The notes under the pieces: generated by a model
The model's input: the letters and a program-made list of their open reading frames with translations, nothing else
What the model was told of the DNA's origin: nothing
Databases searched by the model: none
Made by a program: the position numbers and the translations under genes
In this document: positions 25,132 to 34,555 of the stretch, in pieces
Layout of the letters: every line of letters begins with the position of its first letter
Position numbering within the stretch: the first letter of the stretch is position 1
Assembly: GCF_900205965.1 (NCBI RefSeq)
Contig: NZ_OAOF01000010.1
Span: forward strand, 62,001-126,000
Direction of reading: 5' to 3'
DNA: 64,000 nucleotides
DNA from: Lacrimispora amygdalina
GTDB lineage: Bacteria > Bacillota > Clostridia > Lachnospirales > Lachnospiraceae

Positions 25132-26973
25132 CTGAATAATCAAAAACGGATAGCCTGGAAAAAAATCAGGCTGCTTTCTTTAAGCAGCAAATTTACATTG
25201 CTGATCCTTGGGGTTCTGATGGTGCCCATTGGAATTTTTCTTCTGCTTTTTTTTCATAATATGGAAGTGTCCTTATATAAAGATGGACAAACACAGATGA
25301 TGTACGAACTGGATAAAAGCTGTCAGAATGCGGAGCAGATTGCTGTAAACTGTAAATTATCCGCTGAGATCATTGTAAATAATGAATCGATTAATGATTT
25401 CTTAAATCAGATTGCTTCCGACAAGAAGTTCAGCTTTATGGATATTCTGGATTTTTACGGGAAGGAAATCAGCGGAGTCCAGAAGATTGTTAAAAGCAAT
25501 CCATATATATATAAGCTGAGAATGTTTGTTCATTCCGAATCTGTGAAAGAAATTATTCCCCTGCTTTATAAAGAGGACAGGATTGCGGACTTAAAGTGGG
25601 GAAAGGATGGAGTGCCGGCAACCGGAACCTGGTGTTTTGACTATGTGGATACTCTGGAACAGGAGGAGGATCCCCAGCATATACCACGAATTGCCTCTCT
25701 GATTACAAGGCTGAATGATTACCGGTACGGACGGTATGGAATTGTGGAATCCGCAGTGACTATGGAAAATATGTTTCCGGATCTCTATCATTCCACGGTA
25801 TCGGACAGGACCTGTTTTGTGGATCAGGCAGGGACCATTTACAGCAGTCCGGAATTATCGGATCTTTTCAATAGTCAGAAGAAAGATATTATGGATTTTC
25901 TGAACAATCAGGATCAGGCAGAGTTGAATAGGAACGGTGCTGTCTGTAAGAGAACGAGACTTGGCGGGGAAGAGGTGATAGCTGGCTATGTAAAGATTAA
26001 ATCCATTCAGGGTTACTTAATACGAATCGTTTCCACGAAAAATGATGAGATGATCCTTCGTTCTTCCAGAATTGAAATCCTCCTTCTCTGGATTGCCATT
26101 GTTATTGTTCTTCTTCTGTTTTCCAACAGGCAGGTTACTCACATACTGAGGCAGTTTTATGAGATTTATAATACGGTATACCGGGTTCAGCAGGGGGATT
26201 TAGAGGTCAGGGTCCAAAATATGAGCAGAGACGAATTTGGAGTTTTGGGAATAGAAATAAACACCATGCTGGACCGGATACAGAGACTGATGGAAGAAAC
26301 CCTTCAGCGTGAACTGCTTGTAAAAAATTCCCAGATTAAGGCACTGCAAAATCAGATCAACAACCATTTTATCTACAATGTACTGGAATCAGTAAAAATG
26401 ATGGCGGAGATTGATGAAAAATACGAGATCGCAGATACGGTTTCTTCTTTTGGACAGCTTCTTCGTTACAGCATGCGATGGAAAACAGGTTATGTAAAAG
26501 TAGAAGAAGAAATTGAACATATCAGGAATTATCTGGCTTTGGTGAATTTATGGTATGACGACGAGATATGTCTGCGTATGGAAATTCCCCAGGAGATTCT
26601 ATTCCAGGAGATACCAAAGATGTCACTGCAGCCAATTGTTGAGAACTCCATAAGTCACGGAATGCGGGAATATACACAGGATACCAATATCTATATGGAG
26701 GGAGAGATCATTGGAGGGGATTGTTACATACGAATAACGGATTTCGGCTGCGGAATGGATGAAGGGGAACTGTTACAGCTGAACAAGCGTCTAACTGGGG
26801 AAAGAGAGGATCAATCCGGGCAGGAGAACGGAATCGGATTAAAAAATGTCCATGACAGACTGCAGATTGGTTTCGGGACGGGGTATGGAATCGTCATTGA
26901 ATCAGAAAAGCATCATTATACCCGGGTTACAATAAAAATTCCTTATCAGAAAAGAAAGCGGGGGCTTATATGA
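25132..26973 (+). CDS. YesM-type sensor histidine kinase
   Basis: An inner-membrane sensor with a first membrane helix (FTLLILGVLMVPIGIFLLLFF), an extracellular sensor domain of about 250 residues, a second helix (IEILLLWIAIVIVLLLF), a HAMP linker, the His_kinase motif QINNHFIYNVLESVKMM with the phosphorylated His, and an ATPase domain ending ENGIGLKNVHDRL. No ATG, GTG or TTG lies at the proper place: the first TTG (25198) would cut into the membrane helix. GGGGAGG (25117-25123) points instead to CTG at 25132, or ATT at 25129, which adds a basic NNQKRIAWKKIRLLSLSSK leader. It overlaps the response regulator by four bases and probably senses an oligosaccharide taken up by the adjacent importer. 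Confidence 0.85.
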   Translation: MNNQKRIAWKKIRLLSLSSKFTLLILGVLMVPIGIFLLLFFHNMEVSLYKDGQTQMMYELDKSCQNAEQIAVNCKLSAEIIVNNESINDFLNQIASDKKFSFMDILDFYGKEISGVQKIVKSNPYIYKLRMFVHSESVKEIIPLLYKEDRIADLKWGKDGVPATGTWCFDYVDTLEQEEDPQHIPRIASLITRLNDYRYGRYGIVESAVTMENMFPDLYHSTVSDRTCFVDQAGTIYSSPELSDLFNSQKKDIMDFLNNQDQAELNRNGAVCKRTRLGGEEVIAGYVKIKSIQGYLIRIVSTKNDEMILRSSRIEILLLWIAIVIVLLLFSNRQVTHILRQFYEIYNTVYRVQQGDLEVRVQNMSRDEFGVLGIEINTMLDRIQRLMEETLQRELLVKNSQIKALQNQINNHFIYNVLESVKMMAEIDEKYEIADTVSSFGQLLRYSMRWKTGYVKVEEEIEHIRNYLALVNLWYDDEICLRMEIPQEILFQEIPKMSLQPIVENSISHGMREYTQDTNIYMEGEIIGGDCYIRITDFGCGMDEGELLQLNKRLTGEREDQSGQENGIGLKNVHDRLQIGFGTGYGIVIESEKHHYTRVTIKIPYQKRKRGLI

Positions 26974-28439
26974 AAAATGTACTGGTTGCGGAGGATTGCA
27001 AAATAATCAGAAAGGGAATTTCTGCCATGCTTGCCAGGTGCCAGGTTCCCATTGACCAGATTATAGAATGTAAGAATGGACAGGAGGCACTGGAAATTGC
27101 AGGTAATATGCCTGTTGATGTTTTGATTACGGACATACGGATGCCTGAGATGGATGGAATCACATTGGTTAAGGAGCTTCAAAAAACCAGATACATACCA
27201 AGAATTGTTGCAATCAGCGGATATGATGATTTTTCCTTTGCGGTTGATTTATTGCGGTGCGGGGCAAGAGAATATCTGCTAAAGCCTGTAAAACGGGAAG
27301 AACTGAATGCTATTATGGTAAAGCTGGAGGCAGAAATCCAACAGGAGTCAGTGCAAAGACGGGCCAAAAAGGCATTGTGCAGCAGTCAGTTAAAAAGAAT
27401 TCTTTTGTCCGAGAATATTACACAGGAGGAGATGGAAGAAGCAGAGCGTCTCAGCAGGTTTTATAATACGGAATTTTCCGTTGTCTGCGGGAATGAAAGA
27501 TTGAAAAACTGGAGCAATGATCAGATGTTTTCCTTCCCGGATCTGGAGGGACACTATGTAGTTTTAATGGCTGCAAAAGATGCCGGAAATTTTCTGTTAA
27601 AAAAGAATGAGGAAGGTATTTTTGGAATCAGTGAAGCTTATGAAGGACTTAGGAATCTAAGAAGAGCTTATGAGGAAGCAAGGCAGCGCAGACTCCGTCT
27701 GTTTAGTATGCAAAAAGAGGATACCGGACCCGGATGCAGTTATGTAATATCACCTAATGAACTGGAATGCTTTGTACAGAGGATCGGCACCCAGAAAAAC
27801 ACAAAAAATGAATTGTTTCTTCTTGCAATGGCAGACAGGATAAAAAAAGGAGAAATAGAAGGGATATGGTTTCAGGAGCTGATTAGTCAGATTGCTGCAA
27901 GGGTAAAAGAATTTTACGGCAGAATCCTGGGAGCAGAAGAAATATTGCCGGGGAATCTTTGCCATATGCTTGCTTTTGACAACATTGATGAATACTGTAC
28001 AGAAATCAGACGTGTATTATTAAGGATCAATCAAAGAGCGCTCAAAGAAAATGATGATTATAAAAATCGCATAAAGATGGAGCAGGCACTTGCCTATATG
28101 AATGAGAATTACCCCAGGAACATTAACATGGCTATGGTATCCAACTATATTTCCATGAATTATACGGTATTTTCCATTGCCTTTAAGGAATACACGGGAG
28201 ATAACTTTGTTTCCTATTTACGAAAGATCCGTATGAACGAAGCGAAGAGGCTGCTGTCTGAAACGGATTTAAAGATTGGTGAGATCGGATCCATGACAGG
28301 CTATGAGGATTCCAAGCATTTTATGAAAACGTTTAAATGGACCACCGGTGTCACTCCCAGTGAATTCCGTAAAAATTCAAGGAGAAAAGGAGGGGGAATT
28401 GAAAATATCACACCAAAAACGAAAATAGGAACATTTTAA
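26970..28439 (+). CDS. YesN-type response regulator with AraC output domain
   Basis: A 489-residue regulator. The receiver domain (1-120) has Asp55 in VLITDIRMPEMDG as phosphorylation site, with E8/D9 and K at LLKPVKREE. A middle region of unknown fold links to two C-terminal AraC helix-turn-helix motifs (NMAMVSNYISMNYTVFSIAFKEYTGDNFVSYLRKIRMNEAKRLL and IGEIGSMTGYEDSKHFMKTFKWTTGVTPSEFR). The start shares ATGA with the end of the kinase gene. Such pairs activate neighbouring sugar-uptake genes; the importer starts 88 bases downstream. Confidence 0.9.
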   Translation: MKNVLVAEDCKIIRKGISAMLARCQVPIDQIIECKNGQEALEIAGNMPVDVLITDIRMPEMDGITLVKELQKTRYIPRIVAISGYDDFSFAVDLLRCGAREYLLKPVKREELNAIMVKLEAEIQQESVQRRAKKALCSSQLKRILLSENITQEEMEEAERLSRFYNTEFSVVCGNERLKNWSNDQMFSFPDLEGHYVVLMAAKDAGNFLLKKNEEGIFGISEAYEGLRNLRRAYEEARQRRLRLFSMQKEDTGPGCSYVISPNELECFVQRIGTQKNTKNELFLLAMADRIKKGEIEGIWFQELISQIAARVKEFYGRILGAEEILPGNLCHMLAFDNIDEYCTEIRRVLLRINQRALKENDDYKNRIKMEQALAYMNENYPRNINMAMVSNYISMNYTVFSIAFKEYTGDNFVSYLRKIRMNEAKRLLSETDLKIGEIGSMTGYEDSKHFMKTFKWTTGVTPSEFRKNSRRKGGGIENITPKTKIGTF

Positions 28440-28526
28440 TTCAGCCTTTGTTCATCTACAATAGAATAGTAGCAGATAGTTGCCCCGGGTTTATGACCTG
28501 GGAGATGATTGGGTGGAGGTTTATAG

Positions 28527-30404
28527 ATGAGAAAAAGACACAGCAAATTGACTGCGCTTCTTACCGTGAGCGCAATGACGCTGACTCTTCTTTCCGGATG
28601 CCAGAAAGCGGCACCGGCCGAAGGGACAGTACAGACGAGCAAGGCGGAGGAGACTAAGGTAACGGCAGCAGAGACATCGGCAGCAGAAGAGACAAAGGCA
28701 GCAGAAGAAGCGGGGTCCACACCGAGGAAAGAGACCCTGTACTTTAATGGACAGCAATGGGGGACAATCAATGACTGGAATCCATTAAGCTCCAATTCAA
28801 ACAATGCAATGGCTATAGCCCAGCAGGATAATGCCAGAGAGATCGTATATGAGACACTTTTCATGTATAACATGCTTGACGGGAAACTCTATGGACTGCT
28901 GGGGAAAGATTATTCCTGGAATGACGGGCAGACAGAACTGACTATAACCTTAAATCCGGATGCAAAGTGGAGCGATGGTACTCCGGTGACTGCACAGGAT
29001 GTGTCATATACCTTTGACTGCCATAAAAAGTATGCGACTGCCCAGGGCAGTGATTATGCCAATTATATTGAATCGGTAGATGCTAAAGACGAACATACCG
29101 TTATTTTTAAAGCTAAGTTAGATGAAACAGGTCTTCCTGTGAATCCGTTAAAGGTAGTAGAATATGTTCCCAAGATCTATGTGCTGCAAAAAGCCTATCT
29201 TCAGAAGGTGGAAGAGCGCAATGGGAATGATGCAGACAAAATCAAACAGGACCGTATGGATGATTTTGTTTCCTCCGGACCTTATAAATCCTATTACAAT
29301 GACGATCAGAAAGTCGTCTTTGTAAGAGATGATAATTATTGGGGAAAGGCCTTATGGGGAAAACTTCCCGCACCGAAATACATAACCCATGTAATCTATG
29401 AGAATAATGCCGCAGGGGATACTGCATTTAAATCAGGAGAGGTGGATGTATCCCAGCAGTTTATTACCAATGTTCAGAAGCTTTGGGAAGAAGATGGTCT
29501 TCCTATTTCCACCTATATTGATGAAGCACCCTATGGTGTCTGTGCCACCATGCCTACCGCATTCTTTAATGTGGAGGTGCCGGGTCTTGACCGGAAGGAA
29601 GTGAGAAAAGCCATTGCCATGGCGGTTGATTATGATCAGATTATTGCCTCCGCCATGTCCAATCAGTCCCCCAACTTTAAAGATGTACCGCGTTCCATCA
29701 TGAACCCCACATCTGCAGAGCAGTCACTGGTGAATCAGGATGCACTCAAGGATTACCAGTTTACAGGCAATGATGTGGAAGGGGCGAATGCTCTCTTAGA
29801 CAAGGCAGGAATTGTAGATAAGGATGGAGATGGAATCCGTGAGATTGACGGGAAGAATCTTTCCTTTAAAGCAGAATGTCCGGACGGCTGGACCGACTGG
29901 AATGCATCACTGGAGATTGTTGCAGCAGCAGGAAGCAAAATAGGAATCAACATTGAAACTTATTTTCCGGATGCCAATACTTTCTATGATGATATGACTA
30001 CCAGAAAATTCGATATCTGCATGTGGAACCCACCGGCAGCCTCCGTTGCTAACCCATGGGGCAGAGCCATGGCCTTCATGTCCACGGATTATGCCAACTT
30101 AAAGGTAAACTGGACTGGTAACTACGGCGGATACATTAATGATAAGGCAAACGACCTTTTAAAGAAGATTCCATTAGAGACCAATAAGGATACTCTGAAA
30201 GAATATTATACCGAACTGAGCAGGATTTATTTAGATGAGGTTCCTTCCTTCTCCCTGATGTACAGACCGATGCTGTTCCACGCGGTGAATGAAAGCGTAT
30301 GGACCGGCTTCCCGCAGCTTGATGACGGAGACAATATACCGCCGACGGACTGCACTGATGGCTATGGAATTGCAGCACTTTATAATCTGGTGAATGTTAA
30401 CTGA
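28527..30404 (+). CDS. Oligopeptide-type (SBP_5) substrate-binding lipoprotein, probable oligosaccharide binder
   Basis: A 625-residue lipoprotein. The signal peptide ends in the lipobox LLSGC (Cys near 26), then an Ala/Glu/Thr-rich linker. The SBP_5 fold is marked by IVYETLFMYN, LNPDAKWSDGTPVTAQDVSYTFD and RKAIAMAVDYDQI. SBP_5 proteins bind peptides, but in many polysaccharide users they bind cello- or manno-oligosaccharides. Two permeases, two ATPases, a beta-mannosidase and a GH3 enzyme follow in order, so a beta-linked oligosaccharide is the likely ligand. Regulation by the two-component pair upstream is inferred. GGAGG lies before the ATG. Confidence 0.85.
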   Translation: MRKRHSKLTALLTVSAMTLTLLSGCQKAAPAEGTVQTSKAEETKVTAAETSAAEETKAAEEAGSTPRKETLYFNGQQWGTINDWNPLSSNSNNAMAIAQQDNAREIVYETLFMYNMLDGKLYGLLGKDYSWNDGQTELTITLNPDAKWSDGTPVTAQDVSYTFDCHKKYATAQGSDYANYIESVDAKDEHTVIFKAKLDETGLPVNPLKVVEYVPKIYVLQKAYLQKVEERNGNDADKIKQDRMDDFVSSGPYKSYYNDDQKVVFVRDDNYWGKALWGKLPAPKYITHVIYENNAAGDTAFKSGEVDVSQQFITNVQKLWEEDGLPISTYIDEAPYGVCATMPTAFFNVEVPGLDRKEVRKAIAMAVDYDQIIASAMSNQSPNFKDVPRSIMNPTSAEQSLVNQDALKDYQFTGNDVEGANALLDKAGIVDKDGDGIREIDGKNLSFKAECPDGWTDWNASLEIVAAAGSKIGINIETYFPDANTFYDDMTTRKFDICMWNPPAASVANPWGRAMAFMSTDYANLKVNWTGNYGGYINDKANDLLKKIPLETNKDTLKEYYTELSRIYLDEVPSFSLMYRPMLFHAVNESVWTGFPQLDDGDNIPPTDCTDGYGIAALYNLVNVN

Positions 30405-30429
30405 CAGAGAATACTAAAGGGGTGAGACT

Positions 30430-31434
30430 TTGACAGGATATAAAAAATATTATACCAATAAAATCATCTGGTATCTGATAACTCTGGTGATCGCTGTTGT
30501 GCTGAATTTTGTTCTTCCCAGACTGATGCCAGGTGATCCGGTCTCAGCCATTGCGGCCAGAGCGGTAGACGGCATGACCGATTCTACCGCAATTCAGGCC
30601 GTATATGAGGACTATGCGGAGAAATTCGGCGTTAATCTGCCGATGAGCACTCAATTTCTTATTTTCTTAAAGAACGCTGTCAGAGGGGATTTTGGAGTTT
30701 CGTTCAGCCAGTATCCCAGAACAGTAAGCGATATTATCTCCTCCTCTGTATGGTGGACCGTCTGTCTTCAGCTTCCTGCAATATTATTGGGCTGGATTCT
30801 TGGGAATGTTCTTGGAGCCATTTCCGCGTATAAAAAAGGTATATTTGATAAAGGAATACTACCCGCATTTTTATTTATGAGTAATGTACCTGCTTTTGGC
30901 ATGGCGACTATTCTTCTTTATGTTTTTTCCCTGAAGCTTGGTCTGGCACCTTCCAGCGGCGGCTATGGATTTGACTTGATTCCTGCAGCCAGCCTTACAT
31001 TTTTCCGTTCTGTACTGGCTCATTATCAGCTGCCGTTCTGGTCAATTGTTCTTATTACAGTAGGAGGCCAGGCGATCGGAATGCGTTCCATGTCAATCTA
31101 TGAACTGAATGCTGATTATGTAAAATACAGCCGTTTTATGGGAATCAAAGACAGGAAAATCGTAGGATATGTGTTCCGCAATGCCATGCTCCCCCAGATT
31201 ACGGGTCTTGCCATGTCTATCGGAACCATGATTGGAGGAGCGCTGGTTGCGGAGATCATATTCAGCTATCCGGGCCTTGGAACCACACTGCTTGCAGCTG
31301 TGAAAGGCAGGGATTATCCATTAATATCTGCATGTACACTGATTATTACAGTGATGGTTTTGCTGGCTAATTTATTCGTGGAACTGATTTATGGAGTCAT
31401 TGATCCCAGGATCAAGGCTGCTCAGCAGGATTAG
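30430..31434 (+). CDS. ABC transporter permease, OppB/DppB type
   Basis: A 334-residue membrane protein with six predicted helices and the binding-protein-dependent transport signature near [38 protein letters not shown] (about residue 220-255), the EAA loop that touches the ATPase. The N-terminus ([33 protein letters not shown]) is typical of OppB. The start is TTG at 30430 behind GGGGTGA. It forms the channel with the next gene, which begins 11 bases on. Confidence 0.88.
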   Translation: MTGYKKYYTNKIIWYLITLVIAVVLNFVLPRLMPGDPVSAIAARAVDGMTDSTAIQAVYEDYAEKFGVNLPMSTQFLIFLKNAVRGDFGVSFSQYPRTVSDIISSSVWWTVCLQLPAILLGWILGNVLGAISAYKKGIFDKGILPAFLFMSNVPAFGMATILLYVFSLKLGLAPSSGGYGFDLIPAASLTFFRSVLAHYQLPFWSIVLITVGGQAIGMRSMSIYELNADYVKYSRFMGIKDRKIVGYVFRNAMLPQITGLAMSIGTMIGGALVAEIIFSYPGLGTTLLAAVKGRDYPLISACTLIITVMVLLANLFVELIYGVIDPRIKAAQQD

Positions 31435-31445
31435 GAGGGTGAGTG

Positions 31446-32696
31446 ATGAAAAACCAGATCAGACAGATTTTCCATTCCCCTAAATTTACTTTGGGATTTA
31501 CTATTTTTGCATTATTGCTCCTGCTGACGATCTTCTATCCTTTGATTGTGACGGATGATCCTTTGGAAATGGTTGGGCAGGGGAACTTTTTTAAACCAGG
31601 AACCTATATATCTGTTAAGGAAGCGGTGGATACAGATCCTTATACGTTAAACTTACATACATCAACCAGCAGACTGGAAAAAAATTTAAGCATGGATGAA
31701 CGAATGGCAATGGCAGACTGGCTGCAACAGTTTGCAGGTCTGTCTCCAAAGGAGGTGGATGTGACGGATGCAGATGGGCTTGTATCCCTGTGGAAGGAAC
31801 ATTATGATTCTGCCAGTGAGCAAAAGGGCCTGATTGCTGCCAGAAAAAAGTATTTCAGCAGGCTGGATAAAAAGATTCAGGGACTGCTTGAGAACAGCGA
31901 TGTTCTTGTAGCGGAAAAGAATGAGGAAACGGGGGAAGTGTCAGTTAAGAAGACCATTCCATCAACCTCTTATGTGAATGTTTCCGAAGTGGGGAGCAAG
32001 CGGGTCTTTATACTTGGAACAGATAATTTTGGACGTGATGTTTTAACGGAGCTGGTGGCAGCCATAAAAACTTCCTTAAAGATAGGTTTCATTGCAGGAC
32101 TGATCGCCACTACCATCGGGCTTTCTCTCGGCCTTATTGCCGGCTATCTGGGAGGATTTATCGATGACTTAATCCTGTTTATCACTAATTTATTTACTGT
32201 GATACCCAGCTTTATCCTGCTCATTCTGATATCCTACAGCATTGGTAAAAATGCCAGAGGGGTAATGATGGTGGCGGTTATTATCGGACTCACCTCCTGG
32301 ACCTGGACGACAAGATCGGTCCGTTCCCAGGTAATCTCCCTTCGAAACAGGGATCATGTGAATCTGTCAAAGCTTTCGGGACATAGTCTGGTCCGGATTA
32401 TCCTCACGGATATTCTACCCTATATTGCTTCCTACGTTGTGATGGCACTGATTTTACAGATATCTTCAGGTATTCTTGCGGAGGCACAGCTGTCTATGAT
32501 CGGACTTGGACCTGCTACGACGACAGTATCGACTCTTGGTTTAATGATGAACTGGGCAATGTCTTACAGTGCCCATTTAAATGGGGACTGGTGGGCATAT
32601 TTTCCTGTCATTCTTTCCATTGCACTGATTTCATTTTCCTTGAATCTGATGAATACGGGCCTGGATCAGATATTTAATCCGCAGCTAAGAGAGTGA
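31446..32696 (+). CDS. ABC transporter permease, OppC/DppC type, with large external insert
   Basis: A 416-residue permease, about 120 longer than ordinary DppC (near 300). After the first membrane helix (FTLGFTIFALLLLLTIFYPLIV) an extra hydrophilic, helical region of about 130 residues (roughly 45-175) should lie outside the cell. The usual six-helix core follows (VFILGTDNFGRDVLTELVAAIKTSLKIGFIAGL), with an EAA loop near RSQVISLRNRDHVNLSKLSG. ATG at 31446 is preferred to a GTG one codon earlier because AGGAGG (31433-31438) is 7 bases away. Confidence 0.85.
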   Translation: MKNQIRQIFHSPKFTLGFTIFALLLLLTIFYPLIVTDDPLEMVGQGNFFKPGTYISVKEAVDTDPYTLNLHTSTSRLEKNLSMDERMAMADWLQQFAGLSPKEVDVTDADGLVSLWKEHYDSASEQKGLIAARKKYFSRLDKKIQGLLENSDVLVAEKNEETGEVSVKKTIPSTSYVNVSEVGSKRVFILGTDNFGRDVLTELVAAIKTSLKIGFIAGLIATTIGLSLGLIAGYLGGFIDDLILFITNLFTVIPSFILLILISYSIGKNARGVMMVAVIIGLTSWTWTTRSVRSQVISLRNRDHVNLSKLSGHSLVRIILTDILPYIASYVVMALILQISSGILAEAQLSMIGLGPATTTVSTLGLMMNWAMSYSAHLNGDWWAYFPVILSIALISFSLNLMNTGLDQIFNPQLRE

Positions 32697-32707
32697 GGGG
32701 ATAAAAA

Positions 32708-33715
32708 GTGGGAAAGACAATGCTGGAAGTGGATCATTTAAAAACAAAATATATAACTAGATTCGGAGAAAATATCTTTGCAGTTGACGGGATATCACTT
32801 AAAATAGAAGAAGGAAAATCACTTGGAATTGCAGGGGAATCAGGATGCGGAAAGTCCACACTGGCACTGAGTCTGATGGGGTATTACTTTGCACCTCTTC
32901 ATTACCAGAGCGGAACCATAAAAGTGGACGGGGTGAATATAACTGCCATGAAGCCGGATGAGATCCGCAAGAAAGTCCTTGGGAATGAAATCGCCTATAT
33001 CCCCCAGGCAGCCATGAATGCCCTGAATCCAACACAGAAGATTATCTCCTTTATTGAGGACGTAGTCCGGGCGCATGATTCCGGAATCGCCAGAAAAGAC
33101 ATCTATGACCTTGCGAGACAGCGGTTTGAAGTTCTGGGCCTTCCGGAGAGTGTTTTAAACAAGCATGCAGTGGAACTGTCCGGGGGCATGAGACAGAGGA
33201 CAGTCATAGCCATATCCACCATATTATCACCGAAAGTGCTGATTGCCGATGAGCCCTCTTCAGCCCTTGATGTGACTTCTCAGAAGATGGTAATTAAAAT
33301 GCTTCGAAGCTTAATGGAAAAGGGTTTTATTAAATCCATGATATTCATCACCCATGAGCTTCCTCTTCTTTACAATGTTACGGACGAGATCATGGTGATG
33401 TATGCCGGACAGATCGTGGAGCACGGAACTGCCAGAGAGATGGTTTTTGATCCTCTTCATCCATATTCCAGAGGCTTAATGGGCTCCATTCTGGTACCGG
33501 AAGAGGGGGTAAGAGGGGCGAAGCTCACTGCCATACCAGGCACTCCGCCTAACTTAAAAAAACCGCCGAAAGGCTGCCGTTTTGCGGACCGCTGCCGCTA
33601 CGCAAAGCCTGCCTGCATGCTTCATCAGATAGCGGAGAGCCATCTGGAAAATGGACGGATGTTCCGCTGTTATCTGGAAGAAAAGGAATTAAGGGAGGTC
33701 TGCAAGGATGAATGA
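32708..33715 (+). CDS. ABC transporter ATPase, OppD/DppD type
   Basis: A 335-residue ATP-hydrolysing subunit. Walker A is [10 protein letters not shown] (near residue 43), signature LSGGMRQR (near 158), Walker [13 protein letters not shown] (near 178). The C-terminal oligopeptide-transport extension ([26 protein letters not shown]) carries four Cys, typical of the OppD/F group that can bind an iron-sulfur cluster. It starts at GTG 32708; an in-frame ATG follows four codons on. Its last codons overlap the next ATPase gene by 8 bases. Confidence 0.88.
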   Translation: MGKTMLEVDHLKTKYITRFGENIFAVDGISLKIEEGKSLGIAGESGCGKSTLALSLMGYYFAPLHYQSGTIKVDGVNITAMKPDEIRKKVLGNEIAYIPQAAMNALNPTQKIISFIEDVVRAHDSGIARKDIYDLARQRFEVLGLPESVLNKHAVELSGGMRQRTVIAISTILSPKVLIADEPSSALDVTSQKMVIKMLRSLMEKGFIKSMIFITHELPLLYNVTDEIMVMYAGQIVEHGTAREMVFDPLHPYSRGLMGSILVPEEGVRGAKLTAIPGTPPNLKKPPKGCRFADRCRYAKPACMLHQIAESHLENGRMFRCYLEEKELREVCKDE

Positions 33716-34535
33716 TGAAAAGAAGCAAGAACAGAACCTTTCCTGTCTGAGCGGCTCCGGTGTCACTAAGATCTTTGGAATGGGTAAGGAAAAAACGGTT
33801 GCGGTGGACCACGTAGATTTTCAGTTTCAGGAGGGGGAGATTGTATCCATTGTGGGAGAGAGCGGTTCCGGGAAAACCACCCTGTCAAAAATGCTCCTCG
33901 GACTCATCAGTGTCACGGAAGGGGAGATTTGTTTTCAGGGAAAGCCCCGGGATATCAAAGGATATAGAAAGAAAAAAGAGTACTGGAAGGGGATCCAGGC
34001 GATTTTTCAGGATCCGTTTTCTTCCTTTAATGTCTTTTATAAAATAGATCAGGTTCTTTTGGACTGTATTAAAATGAGAGGGGGAGGAAGGCTTCCGTAT
34101 GAAAAGAAAGTGGAGATGATGACGGAAGCCTGCAGCTTTGTAAACCTCAAATTTGAAGAGCTGACCAACAAATACCCCTTTGAGCTTTCCGGAGGTCAGA
34201 TGCAGAGACTGATGATCGCCAGGATTTTTCTTCTGAAGCCGGCAATATTGCTGGCAGATGAGCCCACTTCCATGATTGATGCATGTTCCAGGGCTACTAT
34301 ACTGGATATGCTTTTAAAACTGAGGGATGAGATCAATATGACGATTATTTTTATCACTCATGATATTGGGCTTGCTTTTTATATTTCAGATTCCATCTAC
34401 ATCATGGAGCATGGAAAATTTGTGGAATCAGGTACTGCAGAGTCAGTAATTTTAAATCCTAAAGCAGCCTATACAAAAAGGCTTATTAACGATGTACCCA
34501 AAATACATGAGGAATGGGATTTATCGACGGTCTGA
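33708..34535 (+). CDS. ABC transporter ATPase, OppF/DppF type
   Basis: A 275-residue partner ATPase with Walker [11 protein letters not shown] (near 46), Q-loop FQDPFSSFN, signature LSGGQMQRL (near 162), Walker [13 protein letters not shown] and the switch His in FITHDIG. It lacks the C-terminal Cys extension of its partner. It overlaps the preceding ATPase gene, and its 3' end overlaps a longer reading of the beta-mannosidase frame, showing a tight operon. Confidence 0.88.
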   Translation: MNDEKKQEQNLSCLSGSGVTKIFGMGKEKTVAVDHVDFQFQEGEIVSIVGESGSGKTTLSKMLLGLISVTEGEICFQGKPRDIKGYRKKKEYWKGIQAIFQDPFSSFNVFYKIDQVLLDCIKMRGGGRLPYEKKVEMMTEACSFVNLKFEELTNKYPFELSGGQMQRLMIARIFLLKPAILLADEPTSMIDACSRATILDMLLKLRDEINMTIIFITHDIGLAFYISDSIYIMEHGKFVESGTAESVILNPKAAYTKRLINDVPKIHEEWDLSTV

Positions 34536-34555
34536 TTCTGAGTAAAGGAGAATGG

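Noticed and set aside
28465..28510. Stem CCCGGGT/ACCTGGG before the SBP_5 gene considered as a terminator
   Set aside because: Short, with a wobble pair and no T run; not strong enough to list.
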